Below, in pieces: positions 21,676-33,280 of a DNA stretch of 64,000 nt. Within the stretch, counting starts at the first letter, position 1. Every line of letters starts with the position of its first letter. The position numbers and the translations under genes are program-made. This DNA comes from Lunularia cruciata. Taxonomy: Eukaryota > Streptophyta > Marchantiopsida > Lunulariales > Lunulariaceae. The notes under the pieces were generated by a model that did not search any database, was not told where the DNA came from, and saw nothing but the letters and a program-made list of their open reading frames with translations. Location of the stretch: assembly GCA_948567375.1 (NCBI GenBank), contig OX419755.1:57485945-57549944 (forward strand), in the 5' to 3' direction.

Positions 21676-24161
21676 CTATTCACCTTCTTTGGGTATGACT
21701 GATTCTACTAATTTCTTCACTAATTCTTTGACTTCTTCACTACAATCTCCAATTGAGCTCACGGGTAATCTATCTACACTCTTATTTCCCGACCCACTCT
21801 TCTCTAATGTATCAATTTTCAAGTCCGATGATACTTGTATTCCTACTTCTACGACATCGGTTTTCTTCTCCACTATCACACTAGTCCAAATTTTCTCTAA
21901 CTCCAAATTGACTAAATCCAACCTAAGTCTAACATTATTCTCTACCTCTAATATTTCCCTATCTACACGCTCTCTCAACCGAATCAGCAATGTGTTCATG
22001 TCCACGTCCTTGGCTTTTTGTTTCCGAGTCTCCTGCACAAGTAATTTCAACTCATGTAGGCGAGCTTCTTCCAATCTTCCCTCAGCCTCCGTGCTTAAGA
22101 TTGCTCTTAACTTCCCCGCAACCTCTCCTACCGATTCTGATTCATATCCTTGAGAGCGTTCTACCTTCAACTCCTCCCGATGCATCTTCAACTTGTCTTT
22201 GTATTCTGCAGCGAGCATCTTCTTCTCTCTGCATACTACATACTTTGCTGTTCCGCGCTCTTAACAAGTTCTCGCAAATGCTCTTCTTCTTCTTGCCTGG
22301 ACGCCAATTCTCTTTGCCATGCTTGATCTTTTGCTGCGGCACTCTTCTTCAAGCTGTCCAACTCCTGCTCTATCACGATGTTCATTGCCTTAAAATGGAC
22401 ATTCTTGATGCGCACATCACTCACTTCTGCCTTCATTTTGCTCAGCCACATCACCTGCTCCTTCAATTCCCCTACTTGCTTCTGCAATTCCCTCTCCTTC
22501 TCTGCGCAACTTCCTTGTAGCATGCTCAGCATTTTCTTCCTTGAGTCTTCCTCTCTCTGAAGTTCCTCCACTTCCGTGCTTCTTCGGACTTGTTGTTCCT
22601 GCAACTCCTTCACTTCACTCACCAGATACTTCACCATCTATAATTCGTTCATCCCCTTTCTCCGATCTTGGGGAATTACACTTCGATTCTCCTCTAATAG
22701 CTCCGGCAATGGTGTGACTATCTTCATTAAATATGATATCCCAACGAAGTGTTCTTCTTCTTCCTTGCCATCTTCTTCTAGAGTCTTCTCCTCTGTCATC
22801 GGCTCCTTCATCCAAAGTCGCGATCTTTGTATCTTCATTGTGTTGGCGCTGTCTTCGTTTTGGCCTCTTGAACTCGGCCCCACGAGATTCTCTGCCTCCT
22901 CCTCTGGTCTTGACATATTCTCCACCATCGCCTGACCAGCCTCACTTACTACCACCGATTACTGGACTTCGGGTTCTCCCTCACTGTCGCTCCCAGACTC
23001 CTCACTTTTCAAGGTGAGCTCTTCTTCTTCCGAGTCCTCTTCTTGCAACTCAGTTTCTTCTTCTGACTCCGATCCCGATGATGCACTTCTTACAACTTTA
23101 GCAGTCTTCAACATCAGCCGCCGAGTCTTTCTTTGCATGGGAGACGCCTTAGCTTCTTCGGGTTTACTTTGCTTCTTCGTCTTTGGACTGGTAACATCTT
23201 TGATTTTCCACCGTCCCGTCCTTGCAAAGTACTCGTCATTTGCTCACAGATGAAGCATATACTGGCGCTCCTCATCGTCTGCTTCTCGTCTCAAATTGGG
23301 ATGCATGTGCGACACCATATGATGATGCTCATCTTCGGACAGTAAGTTCAGCCCAAAGTAGAAATGAGCTACAAACGGTGCAAAATAATGCGGTAGCAAG
23401 CCCATTTGCCAATTCACCACCATCTGCCTCGTGCGGTGATGGAAGCATCTCGCCCAATTTACTAGTACTCTTGCAAACATCTGATGGAAAAAGACCGCAT
23501 GTTGCATGGTCACGTAAGTCATTTGTTTTGGCTTGAACATGGCCATCATTGCCCCCACGATACTTCTTCGGATCAGGTCCCGTTATGATACTACCTTGTA
23601 ACCATTCGTGGTTCTTGGCGCAAAAAATGAGTTACGGATCTCCGCCGTCTCCTCTGCAGCATCACACTTCCGATAGAAGGTGATCCATGTTGGCTCTCCT
23701 ACTTCTCTCCCCATGACTAACTTCCAATCCGACTCAGTCCATCAAGCCGGATTGCCTCTCTTCCCTTCCACCTCGGGACCCTCCTCACAATTATTGGCAG
23801 CAATCTCTGCCATTACCCCCAAGAAACTGAAATTCCAATTCCATGCTAAAAAGGTAATACAAAGTCTAACCAAGACTTCAATTCTAGCTACTACATCCAC
23901 TCTTCGAATTGCAAAACCTCTCACTGCCAGCGCGTTGGCCACCTTCTTTGCCATGATTTGTTCTCTTGTTCTACGCTGTTGGAAAATCAAACCTGGACGA
24001 AACACTCTAACTCCTTCAGGGTTCCGGAAAATCTCACTCTCGACGGGCTTTTGGACACGCATTACTGTAGGGCGACTACTTAAAGGAATTGGAAATTTAC
24101 TCAGAGGTTTCAACTTCCCCCTGCGCAGTCACAATTTTATATTGCCCCGAATTGTAGTCAT
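21676..24161 (-). pseudogene. LTR-embedded ORF (C1): conserved N-domain, acidic middle, coiled coil
   Basis: About 828 codons from ATG at 24161 (MTTIRGNIKL) to the stop at 21676. The same frame is kept from 24161 to about 22236 with roughly six in-frame stops, most explained by C-to-T, then one single-base shift near 22240. Residues ~1-320 form a conserved domain (motifs MAEIAANN, DWKLVMGRE, HAVFFHQMFARVLVNWARCF, PHYFAPFVAHFYFGLN). Residues ~320-420 are basic (MQRKTRRL, possible nuclear localisation) then strongly acidic (EEEDSEEEEL-like). The last ~400 residues are a Glu/Lys/Leu coiled coil. No RT, protease, zinc knuckle or transposase motif is seen. I do not recognise the family; it could be a gag-like or chromatin-associated protein. 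Confidence 0.7.
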
Positions 24162-24519
24162 TCTTTAGTCAATTTTGTTTGTGAATTTCTCTCTTCTGTG
24201 TGCACTCTTGGTCATTGTCAAGACATGCTTATTCTGCCCCCGCCGTTTCTTGAAATGTACTTTCTTGCCACGTACAGAGGTTGTTAAACGGTCTTCATCT
24301 TTCTTGGGTCTTCCAACCTGATGACGATGATCTTTGGTTTTTTTTGGCGTACTCCTCTTCCGAGTACCTCCGTCATCGGATCCGATGTCAGCTTCTTTGG
24401 CTTCCCTCCGAAGTCACTTTTGCCACTTCTTTGTCCGCAATTTGACTGTTCCGTGCTTACTTTGTCTCTTAATCACTACTAACCATAGAAAAAACAAAAA
24501 ATGTGGGTACCACAAGTAC

Positions 24520-25320
24520 CGTATCTTTTGACTTCTCTTCTCTTACTTCTCACAAGAAGTCTTCATTCACAAGGGGTGTGAATGCTCCTTGGTACTTGTT
24601 TCCTTGATGACATTAATTGCCCAATACTTCCTAGTTCTTAGGCACTCCAACAAGTGTATCTCCAATAGCGGCACCTAGAATGTAACAACACAATGTCATT
24701 CAGATTTGTAGTATTTATGGTAAGAATTGATCAAACCTACAAGGAAACAAGTTAAATATGACTTTAAAAAAAGAAAAGGTGTCACAATGCTAACAACCTA
24801 TTTTTTGCATTTAACCTCTTATGCAAAGTCATTCCTAGAAGAGGGTAGCCTCACCCCTATTGGTGTACTATAGAAATATAAACAATTACTAATCACTTCC
24901 ATGGTACCTGTAGTCTAGAGGACTCTTGAAGGTGATGGATCACTTGTAATGAAGGTCACTTTGCCTTAGAATTTCCTTACATTCCCATTAGCTTGACCAA
25001 TTCTTGTTAACTATCACATTAAATCTTCTACAATTTTAACTCAAAACCACTCTTATGAGCATCAAGTCATACAAGATACTTAGACTTCAAAGGATATCAC
25101 AATAAGTATACTTGAATACACACACCAAATTGGAGTCAGATTTTTCAAGGGTCCTATCTTTCTATCATCTACAACTATAACATAGTGTACTACTCTTCTC
25201 AAAAAGCACTATGTTACAAGAGAATAGAAAAATTCCTATTGTTTAGTTTCCTAGTTCATGGTACTTAATGGTATCTATTCTTGCATAAGTACACTAAAAT
25301 ATTGTTCTTGGCCTATGCAG
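24520..25320. other. spacer between the two TG...CA elements
   Basis: No coding frame, LTR match or structural RNA recognised; AT-rich. It may belong to the leader/5' LTR of gypsy-2, which C1 would then have split. Confidence 0.3.
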
Positions 25321-25879
25321 AGCACTATGATAACTCAACAATTATATTTTTTGCAAAAAATGATGAGTAATTGTTCATTCCCACAAGGATACTAGTCAAA
25401 ATTGGTCAAATATGAAGTAAAAGTAACATTTCAGTTCTTCTTGGTTGCCTCTTTAGCCTCTTGAGTAGAAGCCACACCTAGAAGAGAGTAACAAGCACTC
25501 AACAACTCTTGTCACAATTACAAGTCACCTAAAATCACAATTCATCAAACTCGTTCCAATTCAATCTTGATTGTGATGATTTAGTTGGTTCAAAGTGGGC
25601 TACTTCACCATGAATAAACTTCACCTCAGAATTGCATTCCACCCTTCCACTAAAGGTACAACTTCCTCAATCAAAATTTCTTTGCATCAATCTTGTGCTT
25701 GCAATCATAAATCACAAAAACTACCACTATTATAATTCTTCACAAATTTAGCAGATTCGTCAAGGCATTGCTTTGGTTACTATCCACTAAGGATCAATAA
25801 GCAAAATGGAAATCAAGGCTGTAGAATCCAGCATTTAACACACTCCGACTACACTTCAAATTTCTTCACAGACTCACAA

Positions 25880-25905
25880 TCACACACACACACACACACA
25901 CACAA
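25880..25905. repeat. (CA)n microsatellite
   Basis: About 13 CA units inside the tail of C2; the same place in C1 has CACAAACACAAAC, from which the run probably grew. Confidence 0.9.
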
Positions 25906-26339
25906 GATTGATACTTAGAATTAAGCTAACTGACAAGCATTGAGTGTCGGTACTCTACTTTAATCAACTTCAAAACTGAATATTGAATACACAAGACTAC
26001 AAATGGTTGCTTTAAATAATTAGAGCACTCAATAGTTATCAAAACTATTTAAATTGCTTCAACTACTTCCTACAAATCTTCAAATCCAAATTGTCATATC
26101 TACATCTACATTGCTTGAAATATGAAAACTATTTCTTACTAATCCAATCTGAGTGCTACCTTGACTTCATCTTCTACATCCAAATGACCTACAAGTGCCT
26201 CTTGCACTTTGGGTTCATCTATTATCCCTACATCTTCATCTACTTATATTGCATCTTTAGTTTTGACTACAACCAAATCCATCAATTTACTAACTACTTT
26301 CTCCTTCTCTATTGTAACTTCTTTAGCTAACTTGGGTAA

Positions 26340-28765
26340 CTTACCCAAAGTCACGTGCACTCCAACCTTGATTACTTAAAAATTTGTTTTCTACACTTTA
26401 CTTTAATCTACTATGAAGGTTATTTAAGTCTGATATAACCAAACCTAATTTAAGAGAAACATTGTGTCCTACTTCAATCATTTTCCTATCTACTCTATCT
26501 CTAAGAAAAATTAACAAATGGTTCATATCAATGTCCTTTGCCTTATGCTTTTGAGTCTCCTACACTAGCAATTTTAATTCATGCAAGTAGGACTCCTCCA
26601 ACTACACTTTGGCTTCCATTACCAAACATCCCCTTCAATATGATGACAATCTCATCTACTAATCCCAACTCCTTATGTGAGGTTGGCTTGCCTTGAGTTA
26701 TCCACTCCGTCAACTTCTTCCAAAGCATCCTCAACTCCTCAATATGCTTTGCTTCCATTACCTTCCTCTCTTCAGCCTGATGCACAAATGGAGCTTTTGA
26801 GCACTTGATCAAATCTCACAACCTCTCTTCTTCATGCCCTTTGCTTGCTAGTTCTCATTGTTAGGCCTGATCCTTCTATATTACAACCAATCTCAACTCC
26901 TCTATTGCTTGTTCCTTTACTACTGCTATGGTCTTGGTTTGCATCACTTCAATTTGAGCATCATTGAATTCTTCCTTCAATTTTTCAAATGCTGCCCTCT
27001 ACTCCTTTGACTCTCCCTTCTATTGTTCCAAGAAATCTCCATGCTTCTCAAAACTCTCCTAAAACTCTTTCAAACTTTGTCAATGAATCACCACATCAAC
27101 CTAAAGTACTTTGGCTTCCTCTTCACATTGGGTCAATTTTTCCTTCAATTGTAGGACTTCATCACTCAGCTTCTTCACTACTTGAAGCTCATCCTTTACC
27201 TCCGGATGATCTTTCTTCATCTCTTTCATCTTCTCCTGCAAATACACTAATAAAGTGCAGACTACATTCAACAAATATTTCACTCCTTGGAATGTATCCT
27301 CTTCATTAGCTTTAGTAGGCAATGTATCTGCTGGTACCTTACCCCAATTCTTGATCTCCTTACCTTCAAATTGACCTCCTCCAAGCCTTCTTCATCTTCT
27401 TCTACTTGACTTGGTCCTACACTCACTAACTACAAACTTCTTTGTGATCTCACCCCTCTCTGGAACACCATTCTTGGTTCTTCTTCCCTCTCTTTTGGAA
27501 TGTCATCTTTGGGTAATTTCAAGTATGGGGTGTCTCCTCCCTCCATGCGCTCAATTTCTGCATGGAACTCCCAATCCTCATCCTCAGCCACTTCTTTTGC
27601 TGATTATTGGACTTTAGGTTTAGCTTCGTTGCCATTGCTTGACTCTTTACTCTTTAGATTGAGCTCTTCTTCTTCAAAATTCCCATTGTTGGATTCCACC
27701 TCTGCCTTTGACTCAACTCCCAATGACAAATCCACCACCATTGTCTTGTGTCTTGGGTTCAATCTCCTTGTTTTTCTTCTCTTCACTTGGGACACCACAT
27801 CCTTGGGTCTACTTCTCTTCCTTGAATTTAGAATAGAAACTATCACCTCCTTCTCCTATCTATCCCTAGCCAAGTAATCATCTTCTTCTTTGAATTTTTC
27901 CATGTAATGTTGTTCTTCATCGTTTGTATCTTGACAAAGATCCGGATGAAAATGCGACACCATCTTCTTCTTCTCTTTGGAACTAAGCAGGTTCAAACTC
28001 AAGTAGAGATGTGCTACAATTGGTACAAAATTATGGGGTGGTAAGCCCATCCTCCAATTCATGATTTTCTATCTAATTCTATGGTAGAAGCACTTCACCT
28101 AATTCACCTTCTCGCTTGCAAACATGAGGTGAAAAAAAACCACATGCTTCTTTGTACCATAGGTGGTTTTGCTCTGGCTTCATCATAGCCATCAAAGCCT
28201 TGATGATACTTTGCCTCATCAGGTCTCTATAAGTTTCTAACTCATACCCATTCTTTGTGTGATGTGCACTGAAGGTACTCTTCAACTCCTCAGTCTCCTC
28301 TATAGGATCACACTTCCAATTGAAGGTGATTCTTGTTACATCTTGTGCTTCTCTCTCCAACACAAACCTCCAATCTAACTCAGTCCAACGAGTTGGATTT
28401 CCTTTCTTCCCTTTTGTCTTGGGACCATCTATACAATTACTAGTAATGATTTCTGCCATGAACTTTGGAAAACTCAATTTAAAGTACTAGTTCTAGGCCA
28501 AAAACATGATCCAAAGTTGGCTCAAGAATTGGATCCTAGCTACCATATCTAATCTTCAAATTGTAGGATCCCACACTACAAGTACTAGAACCTATTTACT
28601 ACCCTTCATTGGCATTGTGCATTCCCTAACTCTTGGTTTCTCACAAATTAACCCCGCAACTCAGCTTGTGATTCTAACTCCCTCAAGAAAACTCTTTAGA
28701 GGAACAAGATACTACTTCAGCATTGTAGAGTTCCCTCAACAAAGTTCCAATTTTCTAATTATCTG
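26340..28765 (-). pseudogene. LTR-embedded ORF (C2), decayed
   Basis: Collinear with the C1 frame. N-domain matches include VARIQFLSQL (C1 VARIEVLVRL), KFMAEIITSN (C1 GVMAEIAANN), RWTELDWRFVLERE and WRMGLPPHNFVPIVAHLYLSLN. The basic/acidic middle is kept (KRRKTRRLNPRHK then EEEELNLKSKE). The coiled-coil part is broken into short pieces (27322-27101, 26812-26579). Many TAG/TGA stops replace Gln/Arg/Trp codons of C1. Conservation of the basic-then-acidic order in both copies suggests the protein was once under selection. Confidence 0.65.
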
Positions 28766-29143
28766 ATTTGCAATGATTCTTCAATCAAGCCTCTATCAAA
28801 ACTCATGCATTCTTCATGACTTGTTCCTATCACTCTTAACATTTATTTTAACAAAAAGTAGCCATATTTAGCCAGTTTTGCTGAATGTACCTTCTTGATT
28901 GGTGCAGCCTGAATTAAAGTTGTTAAGGTATCTATGGATGGGTTAATCATTCCAATGCAAAGTAATCCATACTTTGGGTCTACAGCTCTTCCAACCTGAT
29001 ACAAGTCCTTCTTCCTCTAACACAAAGTCAACTTCCTTGGATCAGATCCAAACACATGATTTTTCTCTTCTTTCTTCCTTTTGGCTTCAATTTGGCTTCA
29101 ACAATTCACTTCTTCACTAAAAACAAAAAATATGGGTACCTCA

Positions 29144-29600
29144 AGCACCTAAAGGTCCTTCCCTTATTTCCACACAAATGATTCCTTCACTCTAGTTCTT
29201 ACGCCTCTATGCCAATATTCCTTACTACTAAGTGACTAGGCAGGCAAACATTCATACAAATTACAGCCATATGAACATACACCAACTTGGTAGTCTTGAT
29301 GGTAATGCCTTGTTTATTGCATCAAAAGAATGCACCAATTGATCATGATCAACATTGTGCATAAGCCCTATATACATTTCCTACTTAGCCACCAAAGAGA
29401 TCCAATGGCCACAAATGGTTGGAAATCTTCTAATTGAATATAGTTCTCACTAATCTTATCTTAATCCTATCATAATCTAATCTCCAAGTAGGCACGTTTG
29501 ACATGGCATTGCCACCTCAACAGATTTTTCATATCTTCTTGTGTTGTATAAGGGCTTACTTGAACTTTGTATGTAAACTAAGGTCTACAAACTATTTACA
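29144..29600. other. unassigned spacer
   Basis: No frame or element end recognised between the upper target duplication of C2 and the coiled-coil remnant. Confidence 0.3.
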
Positions 29601-30294
29601 AGTAAAAAGTGTCTTGGCTACAAGCAGAAAATGAACGACATGGTATTACAATATGCAACAACTACAAAATCTCAATCAAGGTTTCCATAGTTTGTAAGGA
29701 TTTTTTAAGGTTACTAGTTGTGGTAGGACAAGTAGGCAATGCTTGTGACAAACTATCCATGCCTTTGCAGATTTCAATGAGCTTTTGTACTTGACAACCT
29801 CTTTAGCAATGCTCATTTGGGCTTCTTTGAACTTGGCGGTCATGTGGCTTTGTAATTTGAGTAACAAGGCCATTTGTTGATCACTCATGTAGACTTTTCT
29901 CTCAAGAGCCTTGATTTGATCACTCATGTAGACTTTTCTCTCAAGAGCCTTGATCTGAGTTTTGAAGTCTTTCATCTTTGTCCAGTTTGTTATATTGTTG
30001 GTCAATCATTCCAGCCGGTCCAAAAGTTGAGTCATGTATGCTCTATGGTTGTGACCAAATCCACACATTTTTTTGCCAAGTTTTCTTGGTCTCGTTGCAG
30101 CTTTGACTTTAGGTCTGCTTGTACTTTCATTTTTATCTCTTCCTCCTTCTCCCAAGCTCATTTCAGACTTGTAGTGATCTATGAGCTCCTTCAGATTCTT
30201 GTATCATACTTTCATTGCAATTGTCTTTGTAGTAGTGGTGTCCAATTTGGTTTGGATAGTCTTCACCTCTTCATCTTGTATTTTTATCTGCTCT
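29600..30294 (-). pseudogene. coiled-coil ORF, C-terminal part (copy E)
   Basis: Minus-strand translation from the gypsy-4 border reads DKEQIKIQDEEVKTIQTKL, then EEEIKMKVQADLKSKLQRDQ, then KTQIKALERKVYMSDQQMALLLKL, a long coiled coil with a few stops and one shift. It continues the frame that stops at about 35690 on the other side of the permuted gypsy element. A 39-bp in-frame duplication lies in it. Function unknown. Confidence 0.55.
29878..29955 (-). repeat. 39-bp in-frame tandem duplication in the coiled coil
   Basis: Two nearly identical 39-bp units (TGATCACTCATGTAGAC... twice) encode IKALERKVYMSDQ twice, adding 13 residues to the coiled coil. Confidence 0.9.
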
Positions 30295-30742
30295 TTGTCA
30301 CGTCATTTGTAGTGTTGCATTTAGATGCTTGGACACTGGAGTTCCAGTGATAGTAGTTAGAGGCATTTGGCAGTTACTCATAAACTACTTTTCCGACAGT
30401 CAGATTTCAGGTTTAGGGTACTGACTTCATGGCGGGGCCCACCATCACTTGCACCGTCCGCACCATTGGTTGTGTTGTCAGTGGGACCATTGGGATGAGA
30501 CCTAGGTCAAAATCAGGAGTATACTTTGGGATTAAAGCTCTAGAGATCTCACTTCTCTGATATTGAGCCTTTGAGTTCTTGGCTAGAGTGGACAGAAAGC
30601 CGGTGAGCGTCACCTAGAGTCTCTTAGCTAGAGTGCGTGTGGCTTGACTGTAATCAGTGCCCTATTGTTGGCAAGTTGTTGAGGATCGGATCAAGTATTG
30701 ATCTAAGTTCAATTGATTTGAGTTGTACATGATCTAATTACA
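30295..30742 (+). repeat. gypsy-4 LTR lacking its first ~106 bp
   Basis: Aligns with 35134-35568 of the complete LTR to the end, where it reads GATCTAATTACA followed by TCAGAG, a degenerate iMet-type PBS (30743-30748). Confidence 0.85.
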
Positions 30743-30749
30743 TCAGAGA

Positions 30750-31680
30750 AGTGAGTCAAGGGGAAATGGGTGCAGGAACCACGAGTGTTGGTGCTATCTC
30801 CAAGCTTGGTGGATTGTGGTGTCTCAATTGAGTAGTTCAGATTTCCTTCAGAGAGAGTCTGTGTGGAAGCGGTGGAAAAATTTGGAGCTAGAGAAAAAGC
30901 AATTTTCAAGTGGTATATGTGATGTTGAGCTCAAGACCAATTTGTTACGAGTTGAGCTCAAAAACTGAAATTGAAGGTGGAATTGGGAGCAGATCCTCAT
31001 GAATTGAAGATTGGACAAAACCAATTTTTCCAATTTTGCTCAAGTGAAGAGTTAGCTAAGGATTTAGTGGTCAGCTATTTTTAGGGATTTATGTCAGATT
31101 TATGTCAGATTTATGTCAGATTTTGTGAAGGAGTTACGTTAGATTTTGGCAAAAAAAAACTTGAATCCGATCCCTGGTGATCCTCGTAGCCCAAGAAGTA
31201 GATAGGTACTCCAATTATGTCAAATGCCAAATGGTGGCAGAGTCAGTCCTATGTTGATTTATGAGATGAAGGTTGTTGTTTAGCATTCTTGTGATTGGAC
31301 CCCCTTCATTCTTTGCTTCCTGTTTGTGCATTGTGTTTGTATAAGGTGCCCTGAATTTTGAGCGTTGGTGCTATGGTGTGCTCTCGATAGTGAGGCTGGA
31401 GTGATGACTAGTCAGACTATCTTTGTTTCTCACCGGTGAGGCAAGAAGTGATGACCTATAGACCGTGAGAATGCGTGTTGTGATGGCAGGTTAGAGGTCA
31501 CCCTTGCCCCTAGTATAGTTGTCTCGGTTAGAGTTACATTAGTGGACATTGTTTTGTTAGTTTTGGCACTTGGTGATGCTCGGTTGGTATTGGCACTTGG
31601 TGGTGCTTGGTTAGTGTTGGCAATTGGTGGTGTCGGCACTTGGTGGTGTTGGCACTTGATGGGGTACTTGCTATTGTAGT
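30750..31680 (+). other. gypsy-4 leader, no gag or protease recognised
   Basis: About 930 bp where gag and protease should lie. No capsid, zinc-knuckle or protease signature was seen in either strand. It contains a 12-bp repeat (TTATGTCAGATT, three units, 31089-31122) and a GGCACTTGGTGGTG-type minisatellite (about 31560-31662). Gag-pro has probably been deleted. Confidence 0.5.
31560..31662. repeat. minisatellite based on TTGGCACTTGGTGGTG
   Basis: Five or so imperfect units of 16-27 bp (TTGGCACTTGGTGATGCTCGG, TTGGCACTTGGTGGTGCTTGG, TTGGCAATTGGTGGTG...). Confidence 0.75.
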
Positions 31681-31699
31681 TTGAGTTGCGGTTGTAGTT

Positions 31700-33240
31700 G
31701 TGGTTACTTTGTCATGACGGAGTTCTTTGGGGATTTCAGAGGAGATAGCCCTGCAATACGCAATGGGCTAGAGGATACTTGGGAGCCAGATCTTGGACCC
31801 AAGCTTACAAGAGAGGAAAGACAGAGGGTTTGGAGGTTCTTGAGGAGCCACACTAGTTGTTTTGCCTTCAGTATGAAGGATTTGGGTGCTCTGAGGGGAC
31901 TTGGTATACGGATTGAGCTCACTAGCGATACACCACTTTTCTGACGTCCTTATCAATATAGTGATATGGAGAGATATTGATTCAGAGCCAAAGTAATGAC
32001 CTTTTTGAGGCTAGTTTGGTGTAGATTTCACATAGAGTGTATGCATCAGCAATAGTGATGCCAACCAAGAAAGATATGCATGGCAACTACATAGATAGGT
32101 GGATGTGTGGAGATTACCGTCCTATCAACCGACAGACTAGGGCTGATCGGTATGCTATGCCTACACAAGAGGAGATTTTTGATGCAATTGGGCATGCAAA
32201 GGTCTTCAGTACTTTGGATCTTTGAGCAGGATATCATCACTTGCCGATCAAGGAGGAGGATAAGTCCAAGATAGCATTCTTGGCTATTGATCCTCACGAC
32301 AAGGATGTGTTATATCAGTGGAGGTTCTTACCGTTTGGGTTAAAGAACGCTCTTGCTGAGTTCCAAAGTGTCATGGATAGGATCCTAGTTGGATTGGATT
32401 TTGCTTGGTGCTATATTGATGACATTTTGGCCTATAGCATTACTATGGAGGAGCATGAGAGACAATTGTTAGAGGTGTTTGAGAGGTTGAGATCTCATGG
32501 ACTCAAATTACTTCCTGGGAAGTGTAGGTTCTTCCATGAGCAAGTTGAGTATTTGGATCACACTATCTACCCCGGAGGACTTGGTGTTCAGCAGACCAAG
32601 GTGGAGGCTATTGCACGTATTCCCTGGCCTACGGATGTGAGCAGAGTGTGAGCATTTCTTGGGTTGGCAAACTTCTATTGCCACTATGTTAGAGGATTTA
32701 GTGCCATTGCCAAGGCCTTGACAAAGCTGACCAAGCTTACTTAGGAGTGGTGTTGGGGATATGAGCAGGGGAGATGAGTAGGAGAGAGCTTTTGTGGAGC
32801 TCAAGGAGAGGTTGACATCTGCTCCTATTTTGAGGAGACCGATTAGAGCACCACCATTTCAGGTTCATACTGATTGGAGTATGTTGGGGCTTGGATCAGT
32901 GCTTACCCAACATGATGATGAAGGGAAGGAGTTTGTGGTGGCTTATGCTAGTCGCTCCAAGAATTCAACAGAGGTGAAGTATAGTTCATATGAGGGAGAG
33001 TGCTTGGCAGCAGTTTAGGCAGTAGCACATTTCCAATTTTACCGATTTGGTAACCCCTTCACTCTCATCACTGATCATCAGCCGCTGAAGGTGGTTGATG
33101 GAGTCCGACAAGCTTTCAAGGAAGCTTGCACGATGGGCTGTGATTTTATAGGAGTATGATTTCACAGTTGTTCATAGACCTAGAGTGGTGAACCATGATG
33201 TAGATGGGTTGAGTAGAAACCCATGTCCTAGCCAGTAGGA
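31700..33240 (+). pseudogene. gypsy-4 reverse transcriptase and RNase H
   Basis: A well-preserved pol frame with about nine stops, mostly TAG/TGA for Gln/Trp/Arg. The start has LTREERQRVWRFLRSHTSCF and IRIELTSDTPLF. RT palm: GDYRPINRQTRADRYAMP, STLDL then PFGLKNALAEFQSVM, and the polymerase box CYIDDILAYS with both catalytic Asp retained. The thumb (FLGLANFYCHYV) and RNase H (VHTDWSMLGLGSVLTQ, VAYASRS, EGECLAAV, ITDHQPLKVV) follow. By motif conservation it is one of the least decayed pol genes here. Confidence 0.9.
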
Positions 33241-33280
33241 TCAGACCGGAGCACGTTGGCATGGTAAGACAAATGAGGAG

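Larger units (their letters stand above)
20818..24514 (-). mobile_element. 3.7-kb TG...CA element (C1) with embedded ORF; solo-LTR-like
   Basis: In element orientation it begins TGTGGTACCCACA and ends GGGTTATCACA. It is flanked by a perfect 5-bp duplication AGTAC (20813-20817 and 24515-24519). There is no internal terminal repeat, so by TSD length and TG...CA ends it looks like a single LTR. It nevertheless carries a long sense reading frame (24161-21676), followed by a TATTTAAG box (21499-21492) and ~675 bp to the end, the layout of U3-TATA-R-U5. GC content is higher and decay lighter than in the sister copy at 25326-29143, so it is the younger of the two. Confidence 0.85.
25326..29143 (-). 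mobile_element. 3.8-kb TG...CA element (C2) with embedded ORF; older sister of C1
   Basis: Ends align with C1: element-sense start TGAGGTACCCATA and end GAGTTATCATA, both decayed by C-to-T/G-to-A. It is flanked by a perfect 5-bp duplication AGCAC (25321-25325 and 29144-29148). The order of parts is the same as C1 (start, ORF, TATA-like box, long tail). A CA-dinucleotide run sits in the tail at 25881-25905. Heavily decayed and AT-rich compared with C1. Confidence 0.85.

Noticed and set aside
21676..24168. Long plus-strand frames at 21689-22153, 21990-22520 and 23680-24168.
   Set aside because: They are antisense shadows of the Glu/Lys-rich minus-strand frame; their Ser/Leu/Pro-rich composition is typical of the complement of a coiled coil.
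20818..29143. C1 and C2 as the two LTRs of one large element.
   Set aside because: Each has its own, different perfect 5-bp duplication (AGTAC and AGCAC) and very different decay, and only ~800 bp lie between them.
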